Shown: positions 1 to 6,783 of the stretch, in pieces
How the letters are laid out: the number at the start of each line of letters is the position of its first letter
Position numbering within the stretch: the stretch's first letter is position 1
Assembly: GCA_023140035.1 (NCBI GenBank)
Contig: JAGLML010000042.1
Location: 1-8,571, forward strand
Source of the DNA: Thermoplasmatales archaeon
GTDB taxonomy: Archaea > Thermoplasmatota > E2 > DHVEG-1
Direction: 5' to 3'
Length of the DNA: 8,571 bases
Program-made: the position numbers and the translations under genes
Notes under the pieces: generated by a model
Databases searched by the model: none
The model's input: the letters and a program-made list of their open reading frames with translations, nothing else
What the model was told of the DNA's origin: nothing

Positions 1-3000
1 TCAAAAAATAATTTGCTACATTTTCACTTTTCACTACTATGCCCCACTCTCGATTTCCAAAGGTTGGATCTATTGGTATGCCTGTCTTAGCCCAATTGCA
101 ACTTTCCACGATCAATGTGTTGTTATCGATTACAAGATATTTTCCATGATCAAAGGTGTATCTGGCATAAACATCGTTTTTTTGATCGTTTACGATTAAT
201 CTTATTTTCCCGCCGTTGTTTCTTATCCTATTTAGTATGAATCTTTCTCTCTCATCGATACCTCCTACTGGTGAACCTTCTAAAAATACATTTACAGAGA
301 CATTTCTTTTTAATGCTGCGACAAGTTCATCACACAAAAAGGGATTTGTAAATTCATAGATATTAAAATAAATTGATTCGCTTGCATTTCGTAATTCATT
401 TACTATCGTTTTAAAACTGCAGTCAGGGGAGACAAATGTCTTTATCTTTCCTGTAACTGATAAACGAGCATAGGGGAAATTTGATTGGCCGATACCATAT
501 CTTCTTGGGTGAATCCAATCACTGGAAGTGTTGACGTCTATTGGTACGCCGTACTTGTTAAAATTTCTTTTGAGAATCACTCCTACTCCTGAGCGATTGA
601 CGGGCAATCCACTCCATCCATTGCAGTTGTATTCTATTTCGCCATAAACTAGAATATCTACCGTATGATTAAATCGGTCTTTCAATGCTACTGCCCCTCC
701 ATTATTGCTTAATCTAAATGTTTTAGGAGCGGCCATCTGTGGTATCTGATCATTTGAGTCAACGGCATATTCAAAATCAGGAATTTTTCCTGTTTCCCTC
801 TTAAAAGCACTTGCGTTTTGAGTGATATGAATAGAGGTTTTTGGAAATATTATTGTATGCTCGGGGAAGATAATCTTAGTTTGGTCATCGACATTTTTCC
901 AAGGTTTGTTAGTAATATACCAACCAGAAATGTTCAATTTATTGTTTGTTGGATTATATATTGTAGTAAATTCGTTATTAACTCTGGAATGAGTGTGATA
1001 ATAAATCTCAATCATCAAAATACTTTTACTTGCATTAACTGGGCGTGTGCTGTAAATTTCAACCTGCATTGAAAATTCGTTGTTGGATTCGTCAAATTCC
1101 TCAATACTATTTTCTTCGTCAACAATTACAAAAATGGTATGATTTCCTTCTTCTAAATTCGTGGTATCCCATTCAACAGAAGGATATTTTTGATATTTAC
1201 TTATCGAATCATAATGTTTGCGTCCAATAAAGTGCTTAGCATCTTTAAAATCATGATAAAACGATACATTAACATCTGTCGCATTTTCATTTCCAAGGTT
1301 TTTCACTCGTGCTTTTATTTTTACAGTTTCTCCTTCTCCAAACCTATTATTTTTTTGGCTGAATGTATCAAAACACGTGAGATTGGTAATTGTCATATCG
1401 GGTGCAAGAATATCGATTGCAATGGTTATTTCATCATATTCACCGACATCATTTTCAGAAGTTGAATAAATAGTGATATTGGCACTTTTGCAGCTATTTT
1501 TTGGGCAGGGAATAATATGCAGATTTACGTAGGACATCTCGCCAGGATTTTGAAAGATTTTACTTTTATCTAAAATTCCTTCCCATCCATCAGTAATGGA
1601 ATCGATTTTCACCTCGATATCATCTGAGAAATCACCAACATTTTTCACTATTAAGGGAATATCGAGCAATTCATTTCTCTTAACTGGGTAGTATGTTTCT
1701 GGGCATTGAATATCAACTCCATATTCACCTTGTTCTATATCTACGTTTGAAATAAAGTGAATTAGATTACTACCATTTAAAAATTTTAAAGTGTACCATG
1801 AGCCAACTGGAGAGGGTATCTTATAGTATCCTGATTTTAGTACTAGATCATCTTCTATTCCATTGTCTTCTGTGAAATAGATTCCTGTAATAGTGCCTAT
1901 TTTATTTTCAACAAACACCATTTTGTTTCCAAGAAATTCTTGATGTTTTTCAGCTCTTCCAATAACATACCCACCTAAAGTGCCATTTAATGTGGATTCA
2001 TCCATATCAAGAAGAAGAACTTTTTTTAAGACTTTATATGAAATATTGTCATTTCTAATTTTCACCATTAAATATGCTGCACTATTGTTTTCAATATTTC
2101 TTTTATATTCTTGGTACTCTTTTTTGAATCTTAGATATTGCCATCCAGACCAAGCTCCGTACTCATCTGTTATCATCGTAGATGTGTAATTATTAGAATA
2201 TTTCCACGATGTTCCATTCCAAGTTTGAGTTGCAGGCCATATGCTGGACAGATTTCCTACAGCAAATGATTTTAATTGATAACTTTCATTAGAATTCAGA
2301 CTACTTATACTTACTTTAATTGCAAAAGGTATGCTATATTCTTCATCGCATTGTATTTTTGGGATATATAAAGGATATAGATCGATGTCAAAATCCACCT
2401 CATTTTTGCTTCCAGGTGTCGGCGTGATTCCATAATAGAAATCGATAATAGAATTATTAGTATCTGTATTAGGATAGCGTGCTAGAGAGTTGCCTTTGTT
2501 TACATTATTTGCTGGCAGTCCTGGAACATCAAAATAGTCATACCCCCATTCCACAGTATCAATAATATTTCCTGATGTATCATTTAGGAATAATTTTTCT
2601 TTTTCATTGTTTAATCCATAGCCGCAAATAGCGCTGTCGTCGACATGCAGTTTTATCGCACTTTCCGAGACAGTAAAATTTTCATAAACTTTTGTTCCAT
2701 GATCTGTAATTATTGCATAACCGCCTGCTGGTATTATAGTTGTACCATCTCCATGATCCAAATCACCTATTATGATATCTTCTTCATTTCCATCATATAA
2801 TGTCCAGTTGTTAACATCTATCAGAGAAGATGTTGGATTAAAAAGTTCGATCCATTCATTGTAATGATCGTTTTCTACTGGAATATACATGACTTCATTT
2901 ATTATAATTGAAAAAGGAGGTTCTCCCTCAACTGTTTGATTAAAAGATAATAATAAAACAAATATAATAAAAATAATGGTTGATGAAGTAAAGTAATACT

Positions 3001-3013
3001 TACTTTTTAACAG
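1..3013 (-). CDS. Exported lamin-tail / CARDB / phospholipase D-like protein, C-terminus beyond left edge
   Basis: The frame is open for 1004 codons and runs off the left edge. Residues 1-30 form a signal peptide (Lys-rich start, hydrophobic run 12-24, likely cleavage near VEG). A lamin-tail domain (about 35-204) carries INEVMYIP, NEWIELFNP (52-60) and a closing TPGSKN. A beta-rich region follows, with ITDEYGAWSGWQYL near 280, an Ig/NEW3-like stretch (about 438-535) and a CARDB-like domain (about 537-655). A second lamin-tail domain spans about 665-834. From about 845 a phospholipase D-like domain holds one HKD motif, H956-G-K958 with D963, then SCNW (N973). The family normally uses two HKD motifs; the second could lie outside the window. 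HKD enzymes cleave phosphodiester bonds in lipids or nucleic acids, and the substrate here is unknown. Many Asn-X-Ser/Thr sites fit a surface protein. The first in-frame ATG is inside lamin-tail domain 1, so I chose CTG at 3013 (ATT at 3016 is the alternative), set by GGAGG at 3021-3025. Domain calls are good; the start is uncertain. Confidence 0.85.
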   Translation of the reverse strand, partial: MLKSKYYFTSSTIIFIIFVLLLSFNQTVEGEPPFSIIINEVMYIPVENDHYNEWIELFNPTSSLIDVNNWTLYDGNEEDIIIGDLDHGDGTTIIPAGGYAIITDHGTKVYENFTVSESAIKLHVDDSAICGYGLNNEKEKLFLNDTSGNIIDTVEWGYDYFDVPGLPANNVNKGNSLARYPNTDTNNSIIDFYYGITPTPGSKNEVDFDIDLYPLYIPKIQCDEEYSIPFAIKVSISSLNSNESYQLKSFAVGNLSSIWPATQTWNGTSWKYSNNYTSTMITDEYGAWSGWQYLRFKKEYQEYKRNIENNSAAYLMVKIRNDNISYKVLKKVLLLDMDESTLNGTLGGYVIGRAEKHQEFLGNKMVFVENKIGTITGIYFTEDNGIEDDLVLKSGYYKIPSPVGSWYTLKFLNGSNLIHFISNVDIEQGEYGVDIQCPETYYPVKRNELLDIPLIVKNVGDFSDDIEVKIDSITDGWEGILDKSKIFQNPGEMSYVNLHIIPCPKNSCKSANITIYSTSENDVGEYDEITIAIDILAPDMTITNLTCFDTFSQKNNRFGEGETVKIKARVKNLGNENATDVNVSFYHDFKDAKHFIGRKHYDSISKYQKYPSVEWDTTNLEEGNHTIFVIVDEENSIEEFDESNNEFSMQVEIYSTRPVNASKSILMIEIYYHTHSRVNNEFTTIYNPTNNKLNISGWYITNKPWKNVDDQTKIIFPEHTIIFPKTSIHITQNASAFKRETGKIPDFEYAVDSNDQIPQMAAPKTFRLSNNGGAVALKDRFNHTVDILVYGEIEYNCNGWSGLPVNRSGVGVILKRNFNKYGVPIDVNTSSDWIHPRRYGIGQSNFPYARLSVTGKIKTFVSPDCSFKTIVNELRNASESIYFNIYEFTNPFLCDELVAALKRNVSVNVFLEGSPVGGIDERERFILNRIRNNGGKIRLIVNDQKNDVYARYTFDHGKYLVIDNNTLIVESCNWAKTGIPIDPTFGNREWGIVVKSENVANYFL

Positions 3014-3020
3014 AATGTCT

Positions 3021-3025
3021 CCTCC
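3021..3025 (-). promoter_or_regulatory. Shine-Dalgarno site GGAGG deciding a non-ATG start
   Basis: On the minus strand GGAGG lies two bases after the tRNA-Cys discriminator base. It is 4 nt before an in-frame ATT (3016-3014) and 7 nt before an in-frame CTG (3013-3011). Either codon puts the full signal peptide in frame. No ATG, GTG or TTG occurs between this site and the first lamin-tail strand. Confidence 0.7.
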
Positions 3026-3027
3026 AG

Positions 3028-3098
3028 AGGGCGGGGAGGGATTTGAACCCCCGTATGCGGATCTGCAGTCCGCCACATAACCACTTTGTTACCCGCCC
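3028..3098 (-). tRNA. tRNA-Cys (anticodon GCA)
   Basis: The minus strand folds into a complete cloverleaf of 71 nt. The acceptor stem is GGGCGGG (3098-3092) with CCCGCCC (3035-3029), all seven pairs. The D arm has the ACAAAG...TTATGT layout also seen in E. coli tRNA-Cys. The anticodon stem is GCGGA/TCCGC around loop CTGCAGA, giving GCA at positions 34-36 and G37. The variable loop has four bases. The T stem GGGGG/CCCTC (one G-T pair) closes the loop TTCAAAT. The discriminator is U73, as expected for Cys tRNA. No CCA is encoded (CTGG follows) and there is no intron. The coding gene at 1-3013 begins almost immediately downstream. Confidence 0.97.
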
Positions 3099-3120
3099 AC
3101 AAATGGGAGATATATTAAGG

Positions 3121-3131
3121 ATTAATTAAAT
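3121..3131 (-). promoter_or_regulatory. Box A (TATA-like) promoter of tRNA-Cys and probably the downstream CDS
   Basis: On the minus strand an ATTTAATTAAT element sits 23-33 nt before the tRNA 5' end, the usual distance for archaeal box A, with an A-rich stretch before it as a possible BRE. A second AT-rich stretch at 3110-3117 is too close to the tRNA to be box A. No TATA-like sequence lies between the tRNA and the protein gene, so this promoter probably serves both. Confidence 0.6.
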
Positions 3132-3152
3132 GTTTTTGAAGGTAGCATCAGT

Positions 3153-3178
3153 GTTATGTTGTTTAAACGTTTGATAAC
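3153..3178. repeat. Imperfect dyad around GTTTAAAC between divergent promoters
   Basis: The outer arms GTTAT (3153-3157) and ATAAC (3174-3178) flank the perfect 8-bp palindrome GTTTAAAC (3161-3168), with centres one base apart. It lies between the tRNA-Cys and asnA promoters and could bind a regulator, but short AT-rich palindromes are common by chance here. Apart from this dyad and the two promoters I see nothing else in 3099-3292. Confidence 0.25.
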
Positions 3179-3249
3179 TTCATATGAACAAAGAAGCATT
3201 ATTTATCTGACGTATCTGAGGGCGATTAAAAACAAAGAGACAATAAAAG

Positions 3250-3257
3250 TTTAAATA
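3250..3257 (+). promoter_or_regulatory. Box A promoter of asnA
   Basis: TTTAAATA follows an A-rich, BRE-like AATAAAAG. A transcript starting about 25 nt downstream would begin near 3277-3281, leaving a leader of roughly 12-16 nt before ATG 3293. That start point falls after the upstream in-frame ATG at 3269, which argues for the shorter protein. Confidence 0.6.
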
Positions 3258-3292
3258 ACCCCTTCTGTATGCCAGGGGAAGGATTGATCACC

Positions 3293-4420
3293 ATGGCAGA
3301 TAAAAAAGCAGATTTAGCAGGACCGGGTATAGGAACCTATGATGAAGTTGAAAAGATATTGCCAGAAGACTATGAACCTTTACTTGACCTAAAAGAGACA
3401 CAATTAGCACTTGCAGCTATAAAAAACTATATTGAAGAAGGGTTAACAAAAGAACTTAATCTGTTTCGAGTTGAGTGTCCCCTTATTGTTGACCGCGATA
3501 GCGGAATGAATGATTATCTTGATAGGGATGGTTCAAGGACTCCAATAGATTTTCAATGTGGGCTAGGGCTCGATAAGCAAATAGATGCTCAAGTTGTTCA
3601 AGCTGTAACCAAATGGAAAAGATGGGCGTTAAGTCAATTTGACTGTAAAGTTGGAGAAGGTATTTATACTGACATGAGAGCAGTACGTAAGGATTACTTT
3701 CTTGATCATGATCATAGTTCATATGTTGATCAATGGGATTGGGAGAAGGTAATAACTAAAGAAGATCGTAATTTGGATTATCTTAAAGATACATTAAGTA
3801 AAATATGGAAGGTGCTTAAAGGAGCAGAAAATCATGTTCAAAAGTTATTCCCTCAATTAAAAACCAGTAAATATCCAAATTTGCCAGATAAACTAACCTT
3901 TTTGCATGCAGAAGATATTCTTGATATGTACCCCGATCTTCCAAGAAAACAACGAGAAACAGAAATTATTCAGAAATATTCAGCTGTTTTCATTATAGGC
4001 ATAGGCTACACTCTTAAAGACGGGTATCCTCATGAAATGAGAGCTGCAGATTATGATGATTGGATAACTGAAGCCGTATCAGATGATGGGAAACCAATGC
4101 ATGGTCTTAACGGCGACATTCTTGTTTGGAATCCAGTTACAAAAAGACGTCATGAGTTAACTTCGATGGGAATACGAATTACTAAAGAGACATTAAAAAA
4201 GCAACTTGAAATAACCGGTCAGTTAGACTTTCTAAAATTGCCATACCATCAGATGATTTTAAATGATGAAATTCCACTTAGTATTGGAGGTGGAATTGGA
4301 CAATCAAGAACATATATGTTGTTACTAAAAAAAGCTCATCTTGGTGAATGCAGTGTTACTGTATGGCCAAAAATGCTTATAGATATATGTAAGAAGAAGA
4401 ATATACATGTCCTGAAGTGA
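3293..4420 (+). CDS. asnA: Aspartate--ammonia ligase (asparagine synthetase A)
   Basis: AsnA makes asparagine from aspartate, ammonia and ATP via aspartyl-AMP; it is a cytoplasmic, class II aaRS-like enzyme. The 375-residue product matches AsnA almost end to end: LFRVECPL, NDYLDRDG (D74, matching E. coli D46), GEGIYTDMRAVRKD (R132), SSYVDQWDWEKV (Q147), FIIGIGYTLKDG, DYDDW (253-257), NGDILVWNP (273-281), SSMGIR-like TSMGIRI, and the class II motif 3 GGGIGQSR (332-339) with R339. All key residues appear present. It is longer than E. coli AsnA (330 aa), mostly through about 20 extra N-terminal residues (an acidic and Gly-rich stretch before ILPEDYEPLL) relative to the Firmicutes-type proteins it most resembles. 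Start 3293 is preferred over 3269 because box A at 3250-3257 puts the transcript start between them; AGGGGAAGGA just upstream is a weak ribosome site. It is a single-gene unit, divergent from tRNA-Cys. Confidence 0.96.
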   Translation: MADKKADLAGPGIGTYDEVEKILPEDYEPLLDLKETQLALAAIKNYIEEGLTKELNLFRVECPLIVDRDSGMNDYLDRDGSRTPIDFQCGLGLDKQIDAQVVQAVTKWKRWALSQFDCKVGEGIYTDMRAVRKDYFLDHDHSSYVDQWDWEKVITKEDRNLDYLKDTLSKIWKVLKGAENHVQKLFPQLKTSKYPNLPDKLTFLHAEDILDMYPDLPRKQRETEIIQKYSAVFIIGIGYTLKDGYPHEMRAADYDDWITEAVSDDGKPMHGLNGDILVWNPVTKRRHELTSMGIRITKETLKKQLEITGQLDFLKLPYHQMILNDEIPLSIGGGIGQSRTYMLLLKKAHLGECSVTVWPKMLIDICKKKNIHVLK

Positions 4421-4431
4421 ACAGAGGTCAC

Positions 4432-4478
4432 GGTGGTAATACTACACTTTACATATCCACCCTTTTAAAATTTTCTTT
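4432..4478 (+). terminator. Candidate asnA terminator
   Basis: Twelve bases after the stop codon, GGTGG (4432-4436) can pair with CCACC (4457-4461). This is followed by a T-rich tract (TTTT at 4463-4466, then TTTTCTTT to 4478). Archaeal termination depends mainly on T tracts, so the tract is the stronger half of the evidence. Confidence 0.45.
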
Positions 4479-4566
4479 GGTATTCACCTGATAATTAAAA
4501 CGAAATTTGTCTTTTATGATTTGTTAATCCTATCTGTTCATCTAAAAATAAAATGATAGTAGAGAA

Positions 4567-4624
4567 GTTCGGATGGAAAGAATCAGGAATTGATGAATTT
4601 ATTTCCCAAGATTCTTATCCGAAC
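4567..4624. other. Bulged 15-bp stem-loop in a convergent intergenic region
   Basis: GTTCGGAT (4567-4574) pairs perfectly with ATCCGAAC (4617-4624). AAGAATC (4578-4584) pairs perfectly with GATTCTT (4610-4616). A GGA bulge lies on the left side only, and a 25-nt loop (4585-4609) contains a possible AATT-GATG-AATT inner hairpin. It lies 147 nt after asnA and 119 nt before the end of the peptidase gene, so it belongs to neither gene. It could be a two-way transcription barrier, a small RNA or a relic of a small mobile element. No flanking target duplication is visible, and nothing similar occurs elsewhere in the window. The rest of the 322-bp gap holds only the two terminators and AT-rich sequence. 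Confidence 0.55.
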
Positions 4625-4683
4625 CTCCCCATTTTTCCTAACATTTGTTTGTTTATAAATCTAATTATTTTTCAAATTTAAAT

Positions 4684-4714
4684 AAAAAAAAGATTATGGA
4701 TGGTAATTTACCAT
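4684..4714 (-). terminator. Terminator of the secreted peptidase gene
   Basis: On the minus strand, 29 nt after the stop codon, the perfect palindrome ATGGTAA-A-TTACCAT (4714-4700) is followed at short distance by eight T residues (4691-4684) and a further T-rich stretch. This is the hairpin-plus-T-tract form expected for the gene ending at 4743. Confidence 0.7.
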
Positions 4715-4742
4715 ATTGTCTAGTGAATTGCTTGTTTTTTGA

Positions 4743-6566
4743 TTAGAAGAACTTCAATACAGTGCGTGTATCATAACCGTGGTTTCCTGAACCATCGACG
4801 GCAACTACTTCTATATTTTGTATAAAGAAGACGCCTTCCTCCCATGTCCATATATATGGCTCAGTAGTATCAGTCCATTGTGATATGTCATTGATTTTGA
4901 ATTCCACACTTTCTATTTCTCGGTTGTCTGAAGCAGTAACCTCTATATCAATAGGTCCAATTATAAATGGAAGGAAGAATGGAAATATCTCGATGTTAAG
5001 GAAATATATTGCACTTCCTGGCTTTGTTATTTCCACTATCGGCGGTTCTTCATCAGGTAATGGACAGATGACAACTGCTTGTTCCACTATAGTATAATCA
5101 TAACCCGAATGGTAGTCTGGTAGCCACCATTCGTATTCGAGATCTGGACAAGGACAAGTTGTATTAACATTGTATGTGTCATGGGAAACATTTTGTGCAT
5201 CATTGTGGTCACCTCCACTGGGATTAGATACATTATAACGTGGATCACTAAATGCAATCTTGAATTCCTCAGAATTAACACCGGCACATGTGACATAGTG
5301 CGCTCCTCTTCTTACCGAGCCTGGTGGAGGATCGTAGTGTTCTGTTTCGAATGTCCAGTCGAAGGGGTTGCCATATGGATCATTTGGAACTTGATTCATC
5401 CATCCTGTTCCTGCTGCATATGGGTCAGGCGACATAAAGAACCATTCATAATGAAAACCATCTTCTAGTTGTCGGACGTCAAAATAATAAGTGTCATAAG
5501 GATTGAGATCAACCGATGGTTCGAAATGGAACTGAATCCACGTTGGTGCTGCAAGGTATCCAGGGTTTAAAGTCGCTGTTCCAATCGGAAGTCCTCCCTG
5601 AGTATCGTATACATTAATCTCGATTTCACAGTCATCTGGATTATTGCTAACAAGAAGGATTTTTATTGCATCGAGTCTGTTAACAGTAGGTACAAAACTT
5701 TGATAATCCCACCAGGTAGAAGTTTGTAACCAATCGTTATAAAGACCGACAGGTTGCGACTGATCTACAACTTTATCACCAATTACATAATCATAGAATC
5801 CTAGCAATAGAATAACGTCCTGACTTCGCTCGATCTCACCCTCTATAAATTCAAAGGTAGGCATATTATAAGTGGTCTCTTCGAACCAATCAGCAAGACC
5901 TGTATCTGTAAACCATTCATTAACAGCGTTTTGCATATCACTGATATAAGTAGTGCCTTTATCAGTGGTGTTCATCGCTCTTGCTAGTTTTTCTATAAGT
6001 AGTGGTACATTATCTGACGAGTGATCATCTGCGACACCATAATTCTCCACTAGAGAGAACTCATCTATTCCATCTCCTGGTGTGCCATCAGGATTTGCAA
6101 ATTTTGAGTCAAACCACCAGAAACAATTTGCAATTGCAACTGGTCCGCAGAATGCCCACTCTTCAACATCATCACCACTAACGTTCGTATCTAACTGACA
6201 GTTCGGTCCGGGTGCTACAATAATATCCCCCGGATTCACTGCACCTCCAACAGGGATAAGCTGTACATCATCCCCGGTTGCGTTTGTGTCTGCTATGCCA
6301 TTTCCCCCATCAGAAATGCTTTTCCATCGATCTTGTTTTTGATCGAAATCGGGCATACCACCAGGCGTATGTGGTGCATAGTTCGGATACGGTGGTTTCC
6401 AATACCAACCTCTGTCTGTAGAAACCTTTGTCAAATCGTTACTTATTTCTATTCCATCATTGGTAGTTTTAACAATCACCGAGCCGAAAGCTGGAACCAT
6501 TGCTATCATTAGTAATATTACAACTATTGAAAAAGCAACGACTTTTTTAATATATTTATTTTGCAT
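4743..6566 (-). CDS. Secreted C39-like cysteine peptidase with inserted jelly-roll and C-terminal Ig-like domain
   Basis: The product has 607 residues. A signal peptide (1-28: KK charge, hydrophobic core, AFG/S) predicts export. Two Asp-rich motifs, DTNATGDDV (93-101) and DTNVSGDDV (126-134), precede the catalytic segment FCGPVAIAN with C140. A helical part (about 180-250) leads to DVILLLGFYDY (about 250-260). A beta-sandwich module is inserted at about 285-389 (YQSFVPTVNRLDAIKI ... FYW-type core). The fold then resumes with RRGAHYVTCAGV (H423) and IAFSDP (D441), completing a Cys-His-Asp set like that of papain-fold C39 peptidases; HNDAQNVSHDTYNV (about 454) is another conserved block. Residues 507-607 form an Ig-like domain (PPIVEITKPGSAIYF ... 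IIGPIDIEVTASDN) common in Thermoplasmata surface proteins. Activity is inferred from motifs only. The start MQNKYIKK is chosen because GGGGG lies 8 nt upstream; ATG 6602 would fall before the expected transcript start. There are eight cysteines. It is a single-gene unit. Confidence 0.85.
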   Translation of the reverse strand: MQNKYIKKVVAFSIVVILLMIAMVPAFGSVIVKTTNDGIEISNDLTKVSTDRGWYWKPPYPNYAPHTPGGMPDFDQKQDRWKSISDGGNGIADTNATGDDVQLIPVGGAVNPGDIIVAPGPNCQLDTNVSGDDVEEWAFCGPVAIANCFWWFDSKFANPDGTPGDGIDEFSLVENYGVADDHSSDNVPLLIEKLARAMNTTDKGTTYISDMQNAVNEWFTDTGLADWFEETTYNMPTFEFIEGEIERSQDVILLLGFYDYVIGDKVVDQSQPVGLYNDWLQTSTWWDYQSFVPTVNRLDAIKILLVSNNPDDCEIEINVYDTQGGLPIGTATLNPGYLAAPTWIQFHFEPSVDLNPYDTYYFDVRQLEDGFHYEWFFMSPDPYAAGTGWMNQVPNDPYGNPFDWTFETEHYDPPPGSVRRGAHYVTCAGVNSEEFKIAFSDPRYNVSNPSGGDHNDAQNVSHDTYNVNTTCPCPDLEYEWWLPDYHSGYDYTIVEQAVVICPLPDEEPPIVEITKPGSAIYFLNIEIFPFFLPFIIGPIDIEVTASDNREIESVEFKINDISQWTDTTEPYIWTWEEGVFFIQNIEVVAVDGSGNHGYDTRTVLKFF

Positions 6567-6574
6567 AATTTTAT

Positions 6575-6612
6575 CCCCCTTAAATTTAATAATACAATAC
6601 ATTGATTTAAAT
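6575..6612 (-). promoter_or_regulatory. Box A and ribosome binding site of the peptidase gene
   Basis: On the minus strand ATTTAAAT (6612-6605) is a box A candidate whose expected start point is near 6583. That leaves a leader of about 17 nt containing GGGGG (6579-6575), 8 nt before ATG 6566. GGGGG can pair fully with the CCUCC of 16S rRNA through one central G-U pair. Confidence 0.55.
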
Positions 6613-6647
6613 GTTTTGTAATAATAAATTTATCACAATACAAATAG

Positions 6648-6718
6648 GAGATATTTTAAAATGCCTAATTTATTCATTAGAATCGTATCATAAAAAACGT
6701 TCGACTCAAAAATATCTC
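6648..6718. repeat. 10-bp inverted repeat upstream of the peptidase promoter
   Basis: GAGATATTTT (6648-6657) and AAAATATCTC (6709-6718) are perfect inverse copies separated by 51 nt, between the upstream gene's terminator and the peptidase promoter. The AT-rich content makes a chance origin reasonably likely, so no function is claimed. Confidence 0.25.
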
Positions 6719-6736
6719 AGACAAAACTCAAATAAT

Positions 6737-6770
6737 CAAAAAAATAATAAAAATGGGAGAAAAACTCCCA
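6737..6770 (-). terminator. Terminator of the thioredoxin-like gene
   Basis: On the minus strand, 13 nt after the stop codon, TGGGAG-TTTTT-CTCCCA (6770-6754) forms a perfect 6-bp hairpin. A long T-rich tract with T5 and T7 runs follows (6753-6737). It separates this gene from the peptidase gene, which has its own promoter. Confidence 0.8.
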
Positions 6771-6783
6771 ATTTACCAAAGGA

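Noticed and set aside
3029..3076. In-frame GTG at 3076 as the start of the lamin-tail / PLD protein
   Set aside because: It lies inside the tRNA-Cys gene, has no ribosome binding site and would put a tRNA-derived segment before a good signal peptide. The frame is open there only by chance.
3156..3254. 32-codon ORF on the plus strand in the tRNA-Cys/asnA spacer
   Set aside because: There is no ribosome binding site at proper distance, it overlaps the asnA box A, and its sequence matches nothing I recognise.
3269..3292. Upstream ATG giving an 8-residue longer AsnA
   Set aside because: Box A at 3250-3257 places the transcript start downstream of this ATG.
4553..4681. 42-codon ORF in the convergent spacer
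   Set aside because: It has no ribosome binding site and overlaps the strong stem-loop. Its second half is a low-complexity product of AT-rich DNA.
6567..6602. Upstream ATG adding 12 residues to the peptidase
   Set aside because: It falls before the expected transcript start, lacks an SD site and would put an odd segment before a normal signal peptide. GGGGG points to ATG 6566.
6661..6693. 10-codon ORF with an upstream AGGAG on the plus strand
   Set aside because: It is too short to support, has no promoter or partner gene, and the AGGAG is also part of an inverted repeat.
6648..6718. 10-bp inverted repeat as a transposon end or regulatory site
   Set aside because: A rough estimate for AT-rich spacer of this length makes a chance occurrence plausible. 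There is no target duplication and no gene between the arms.
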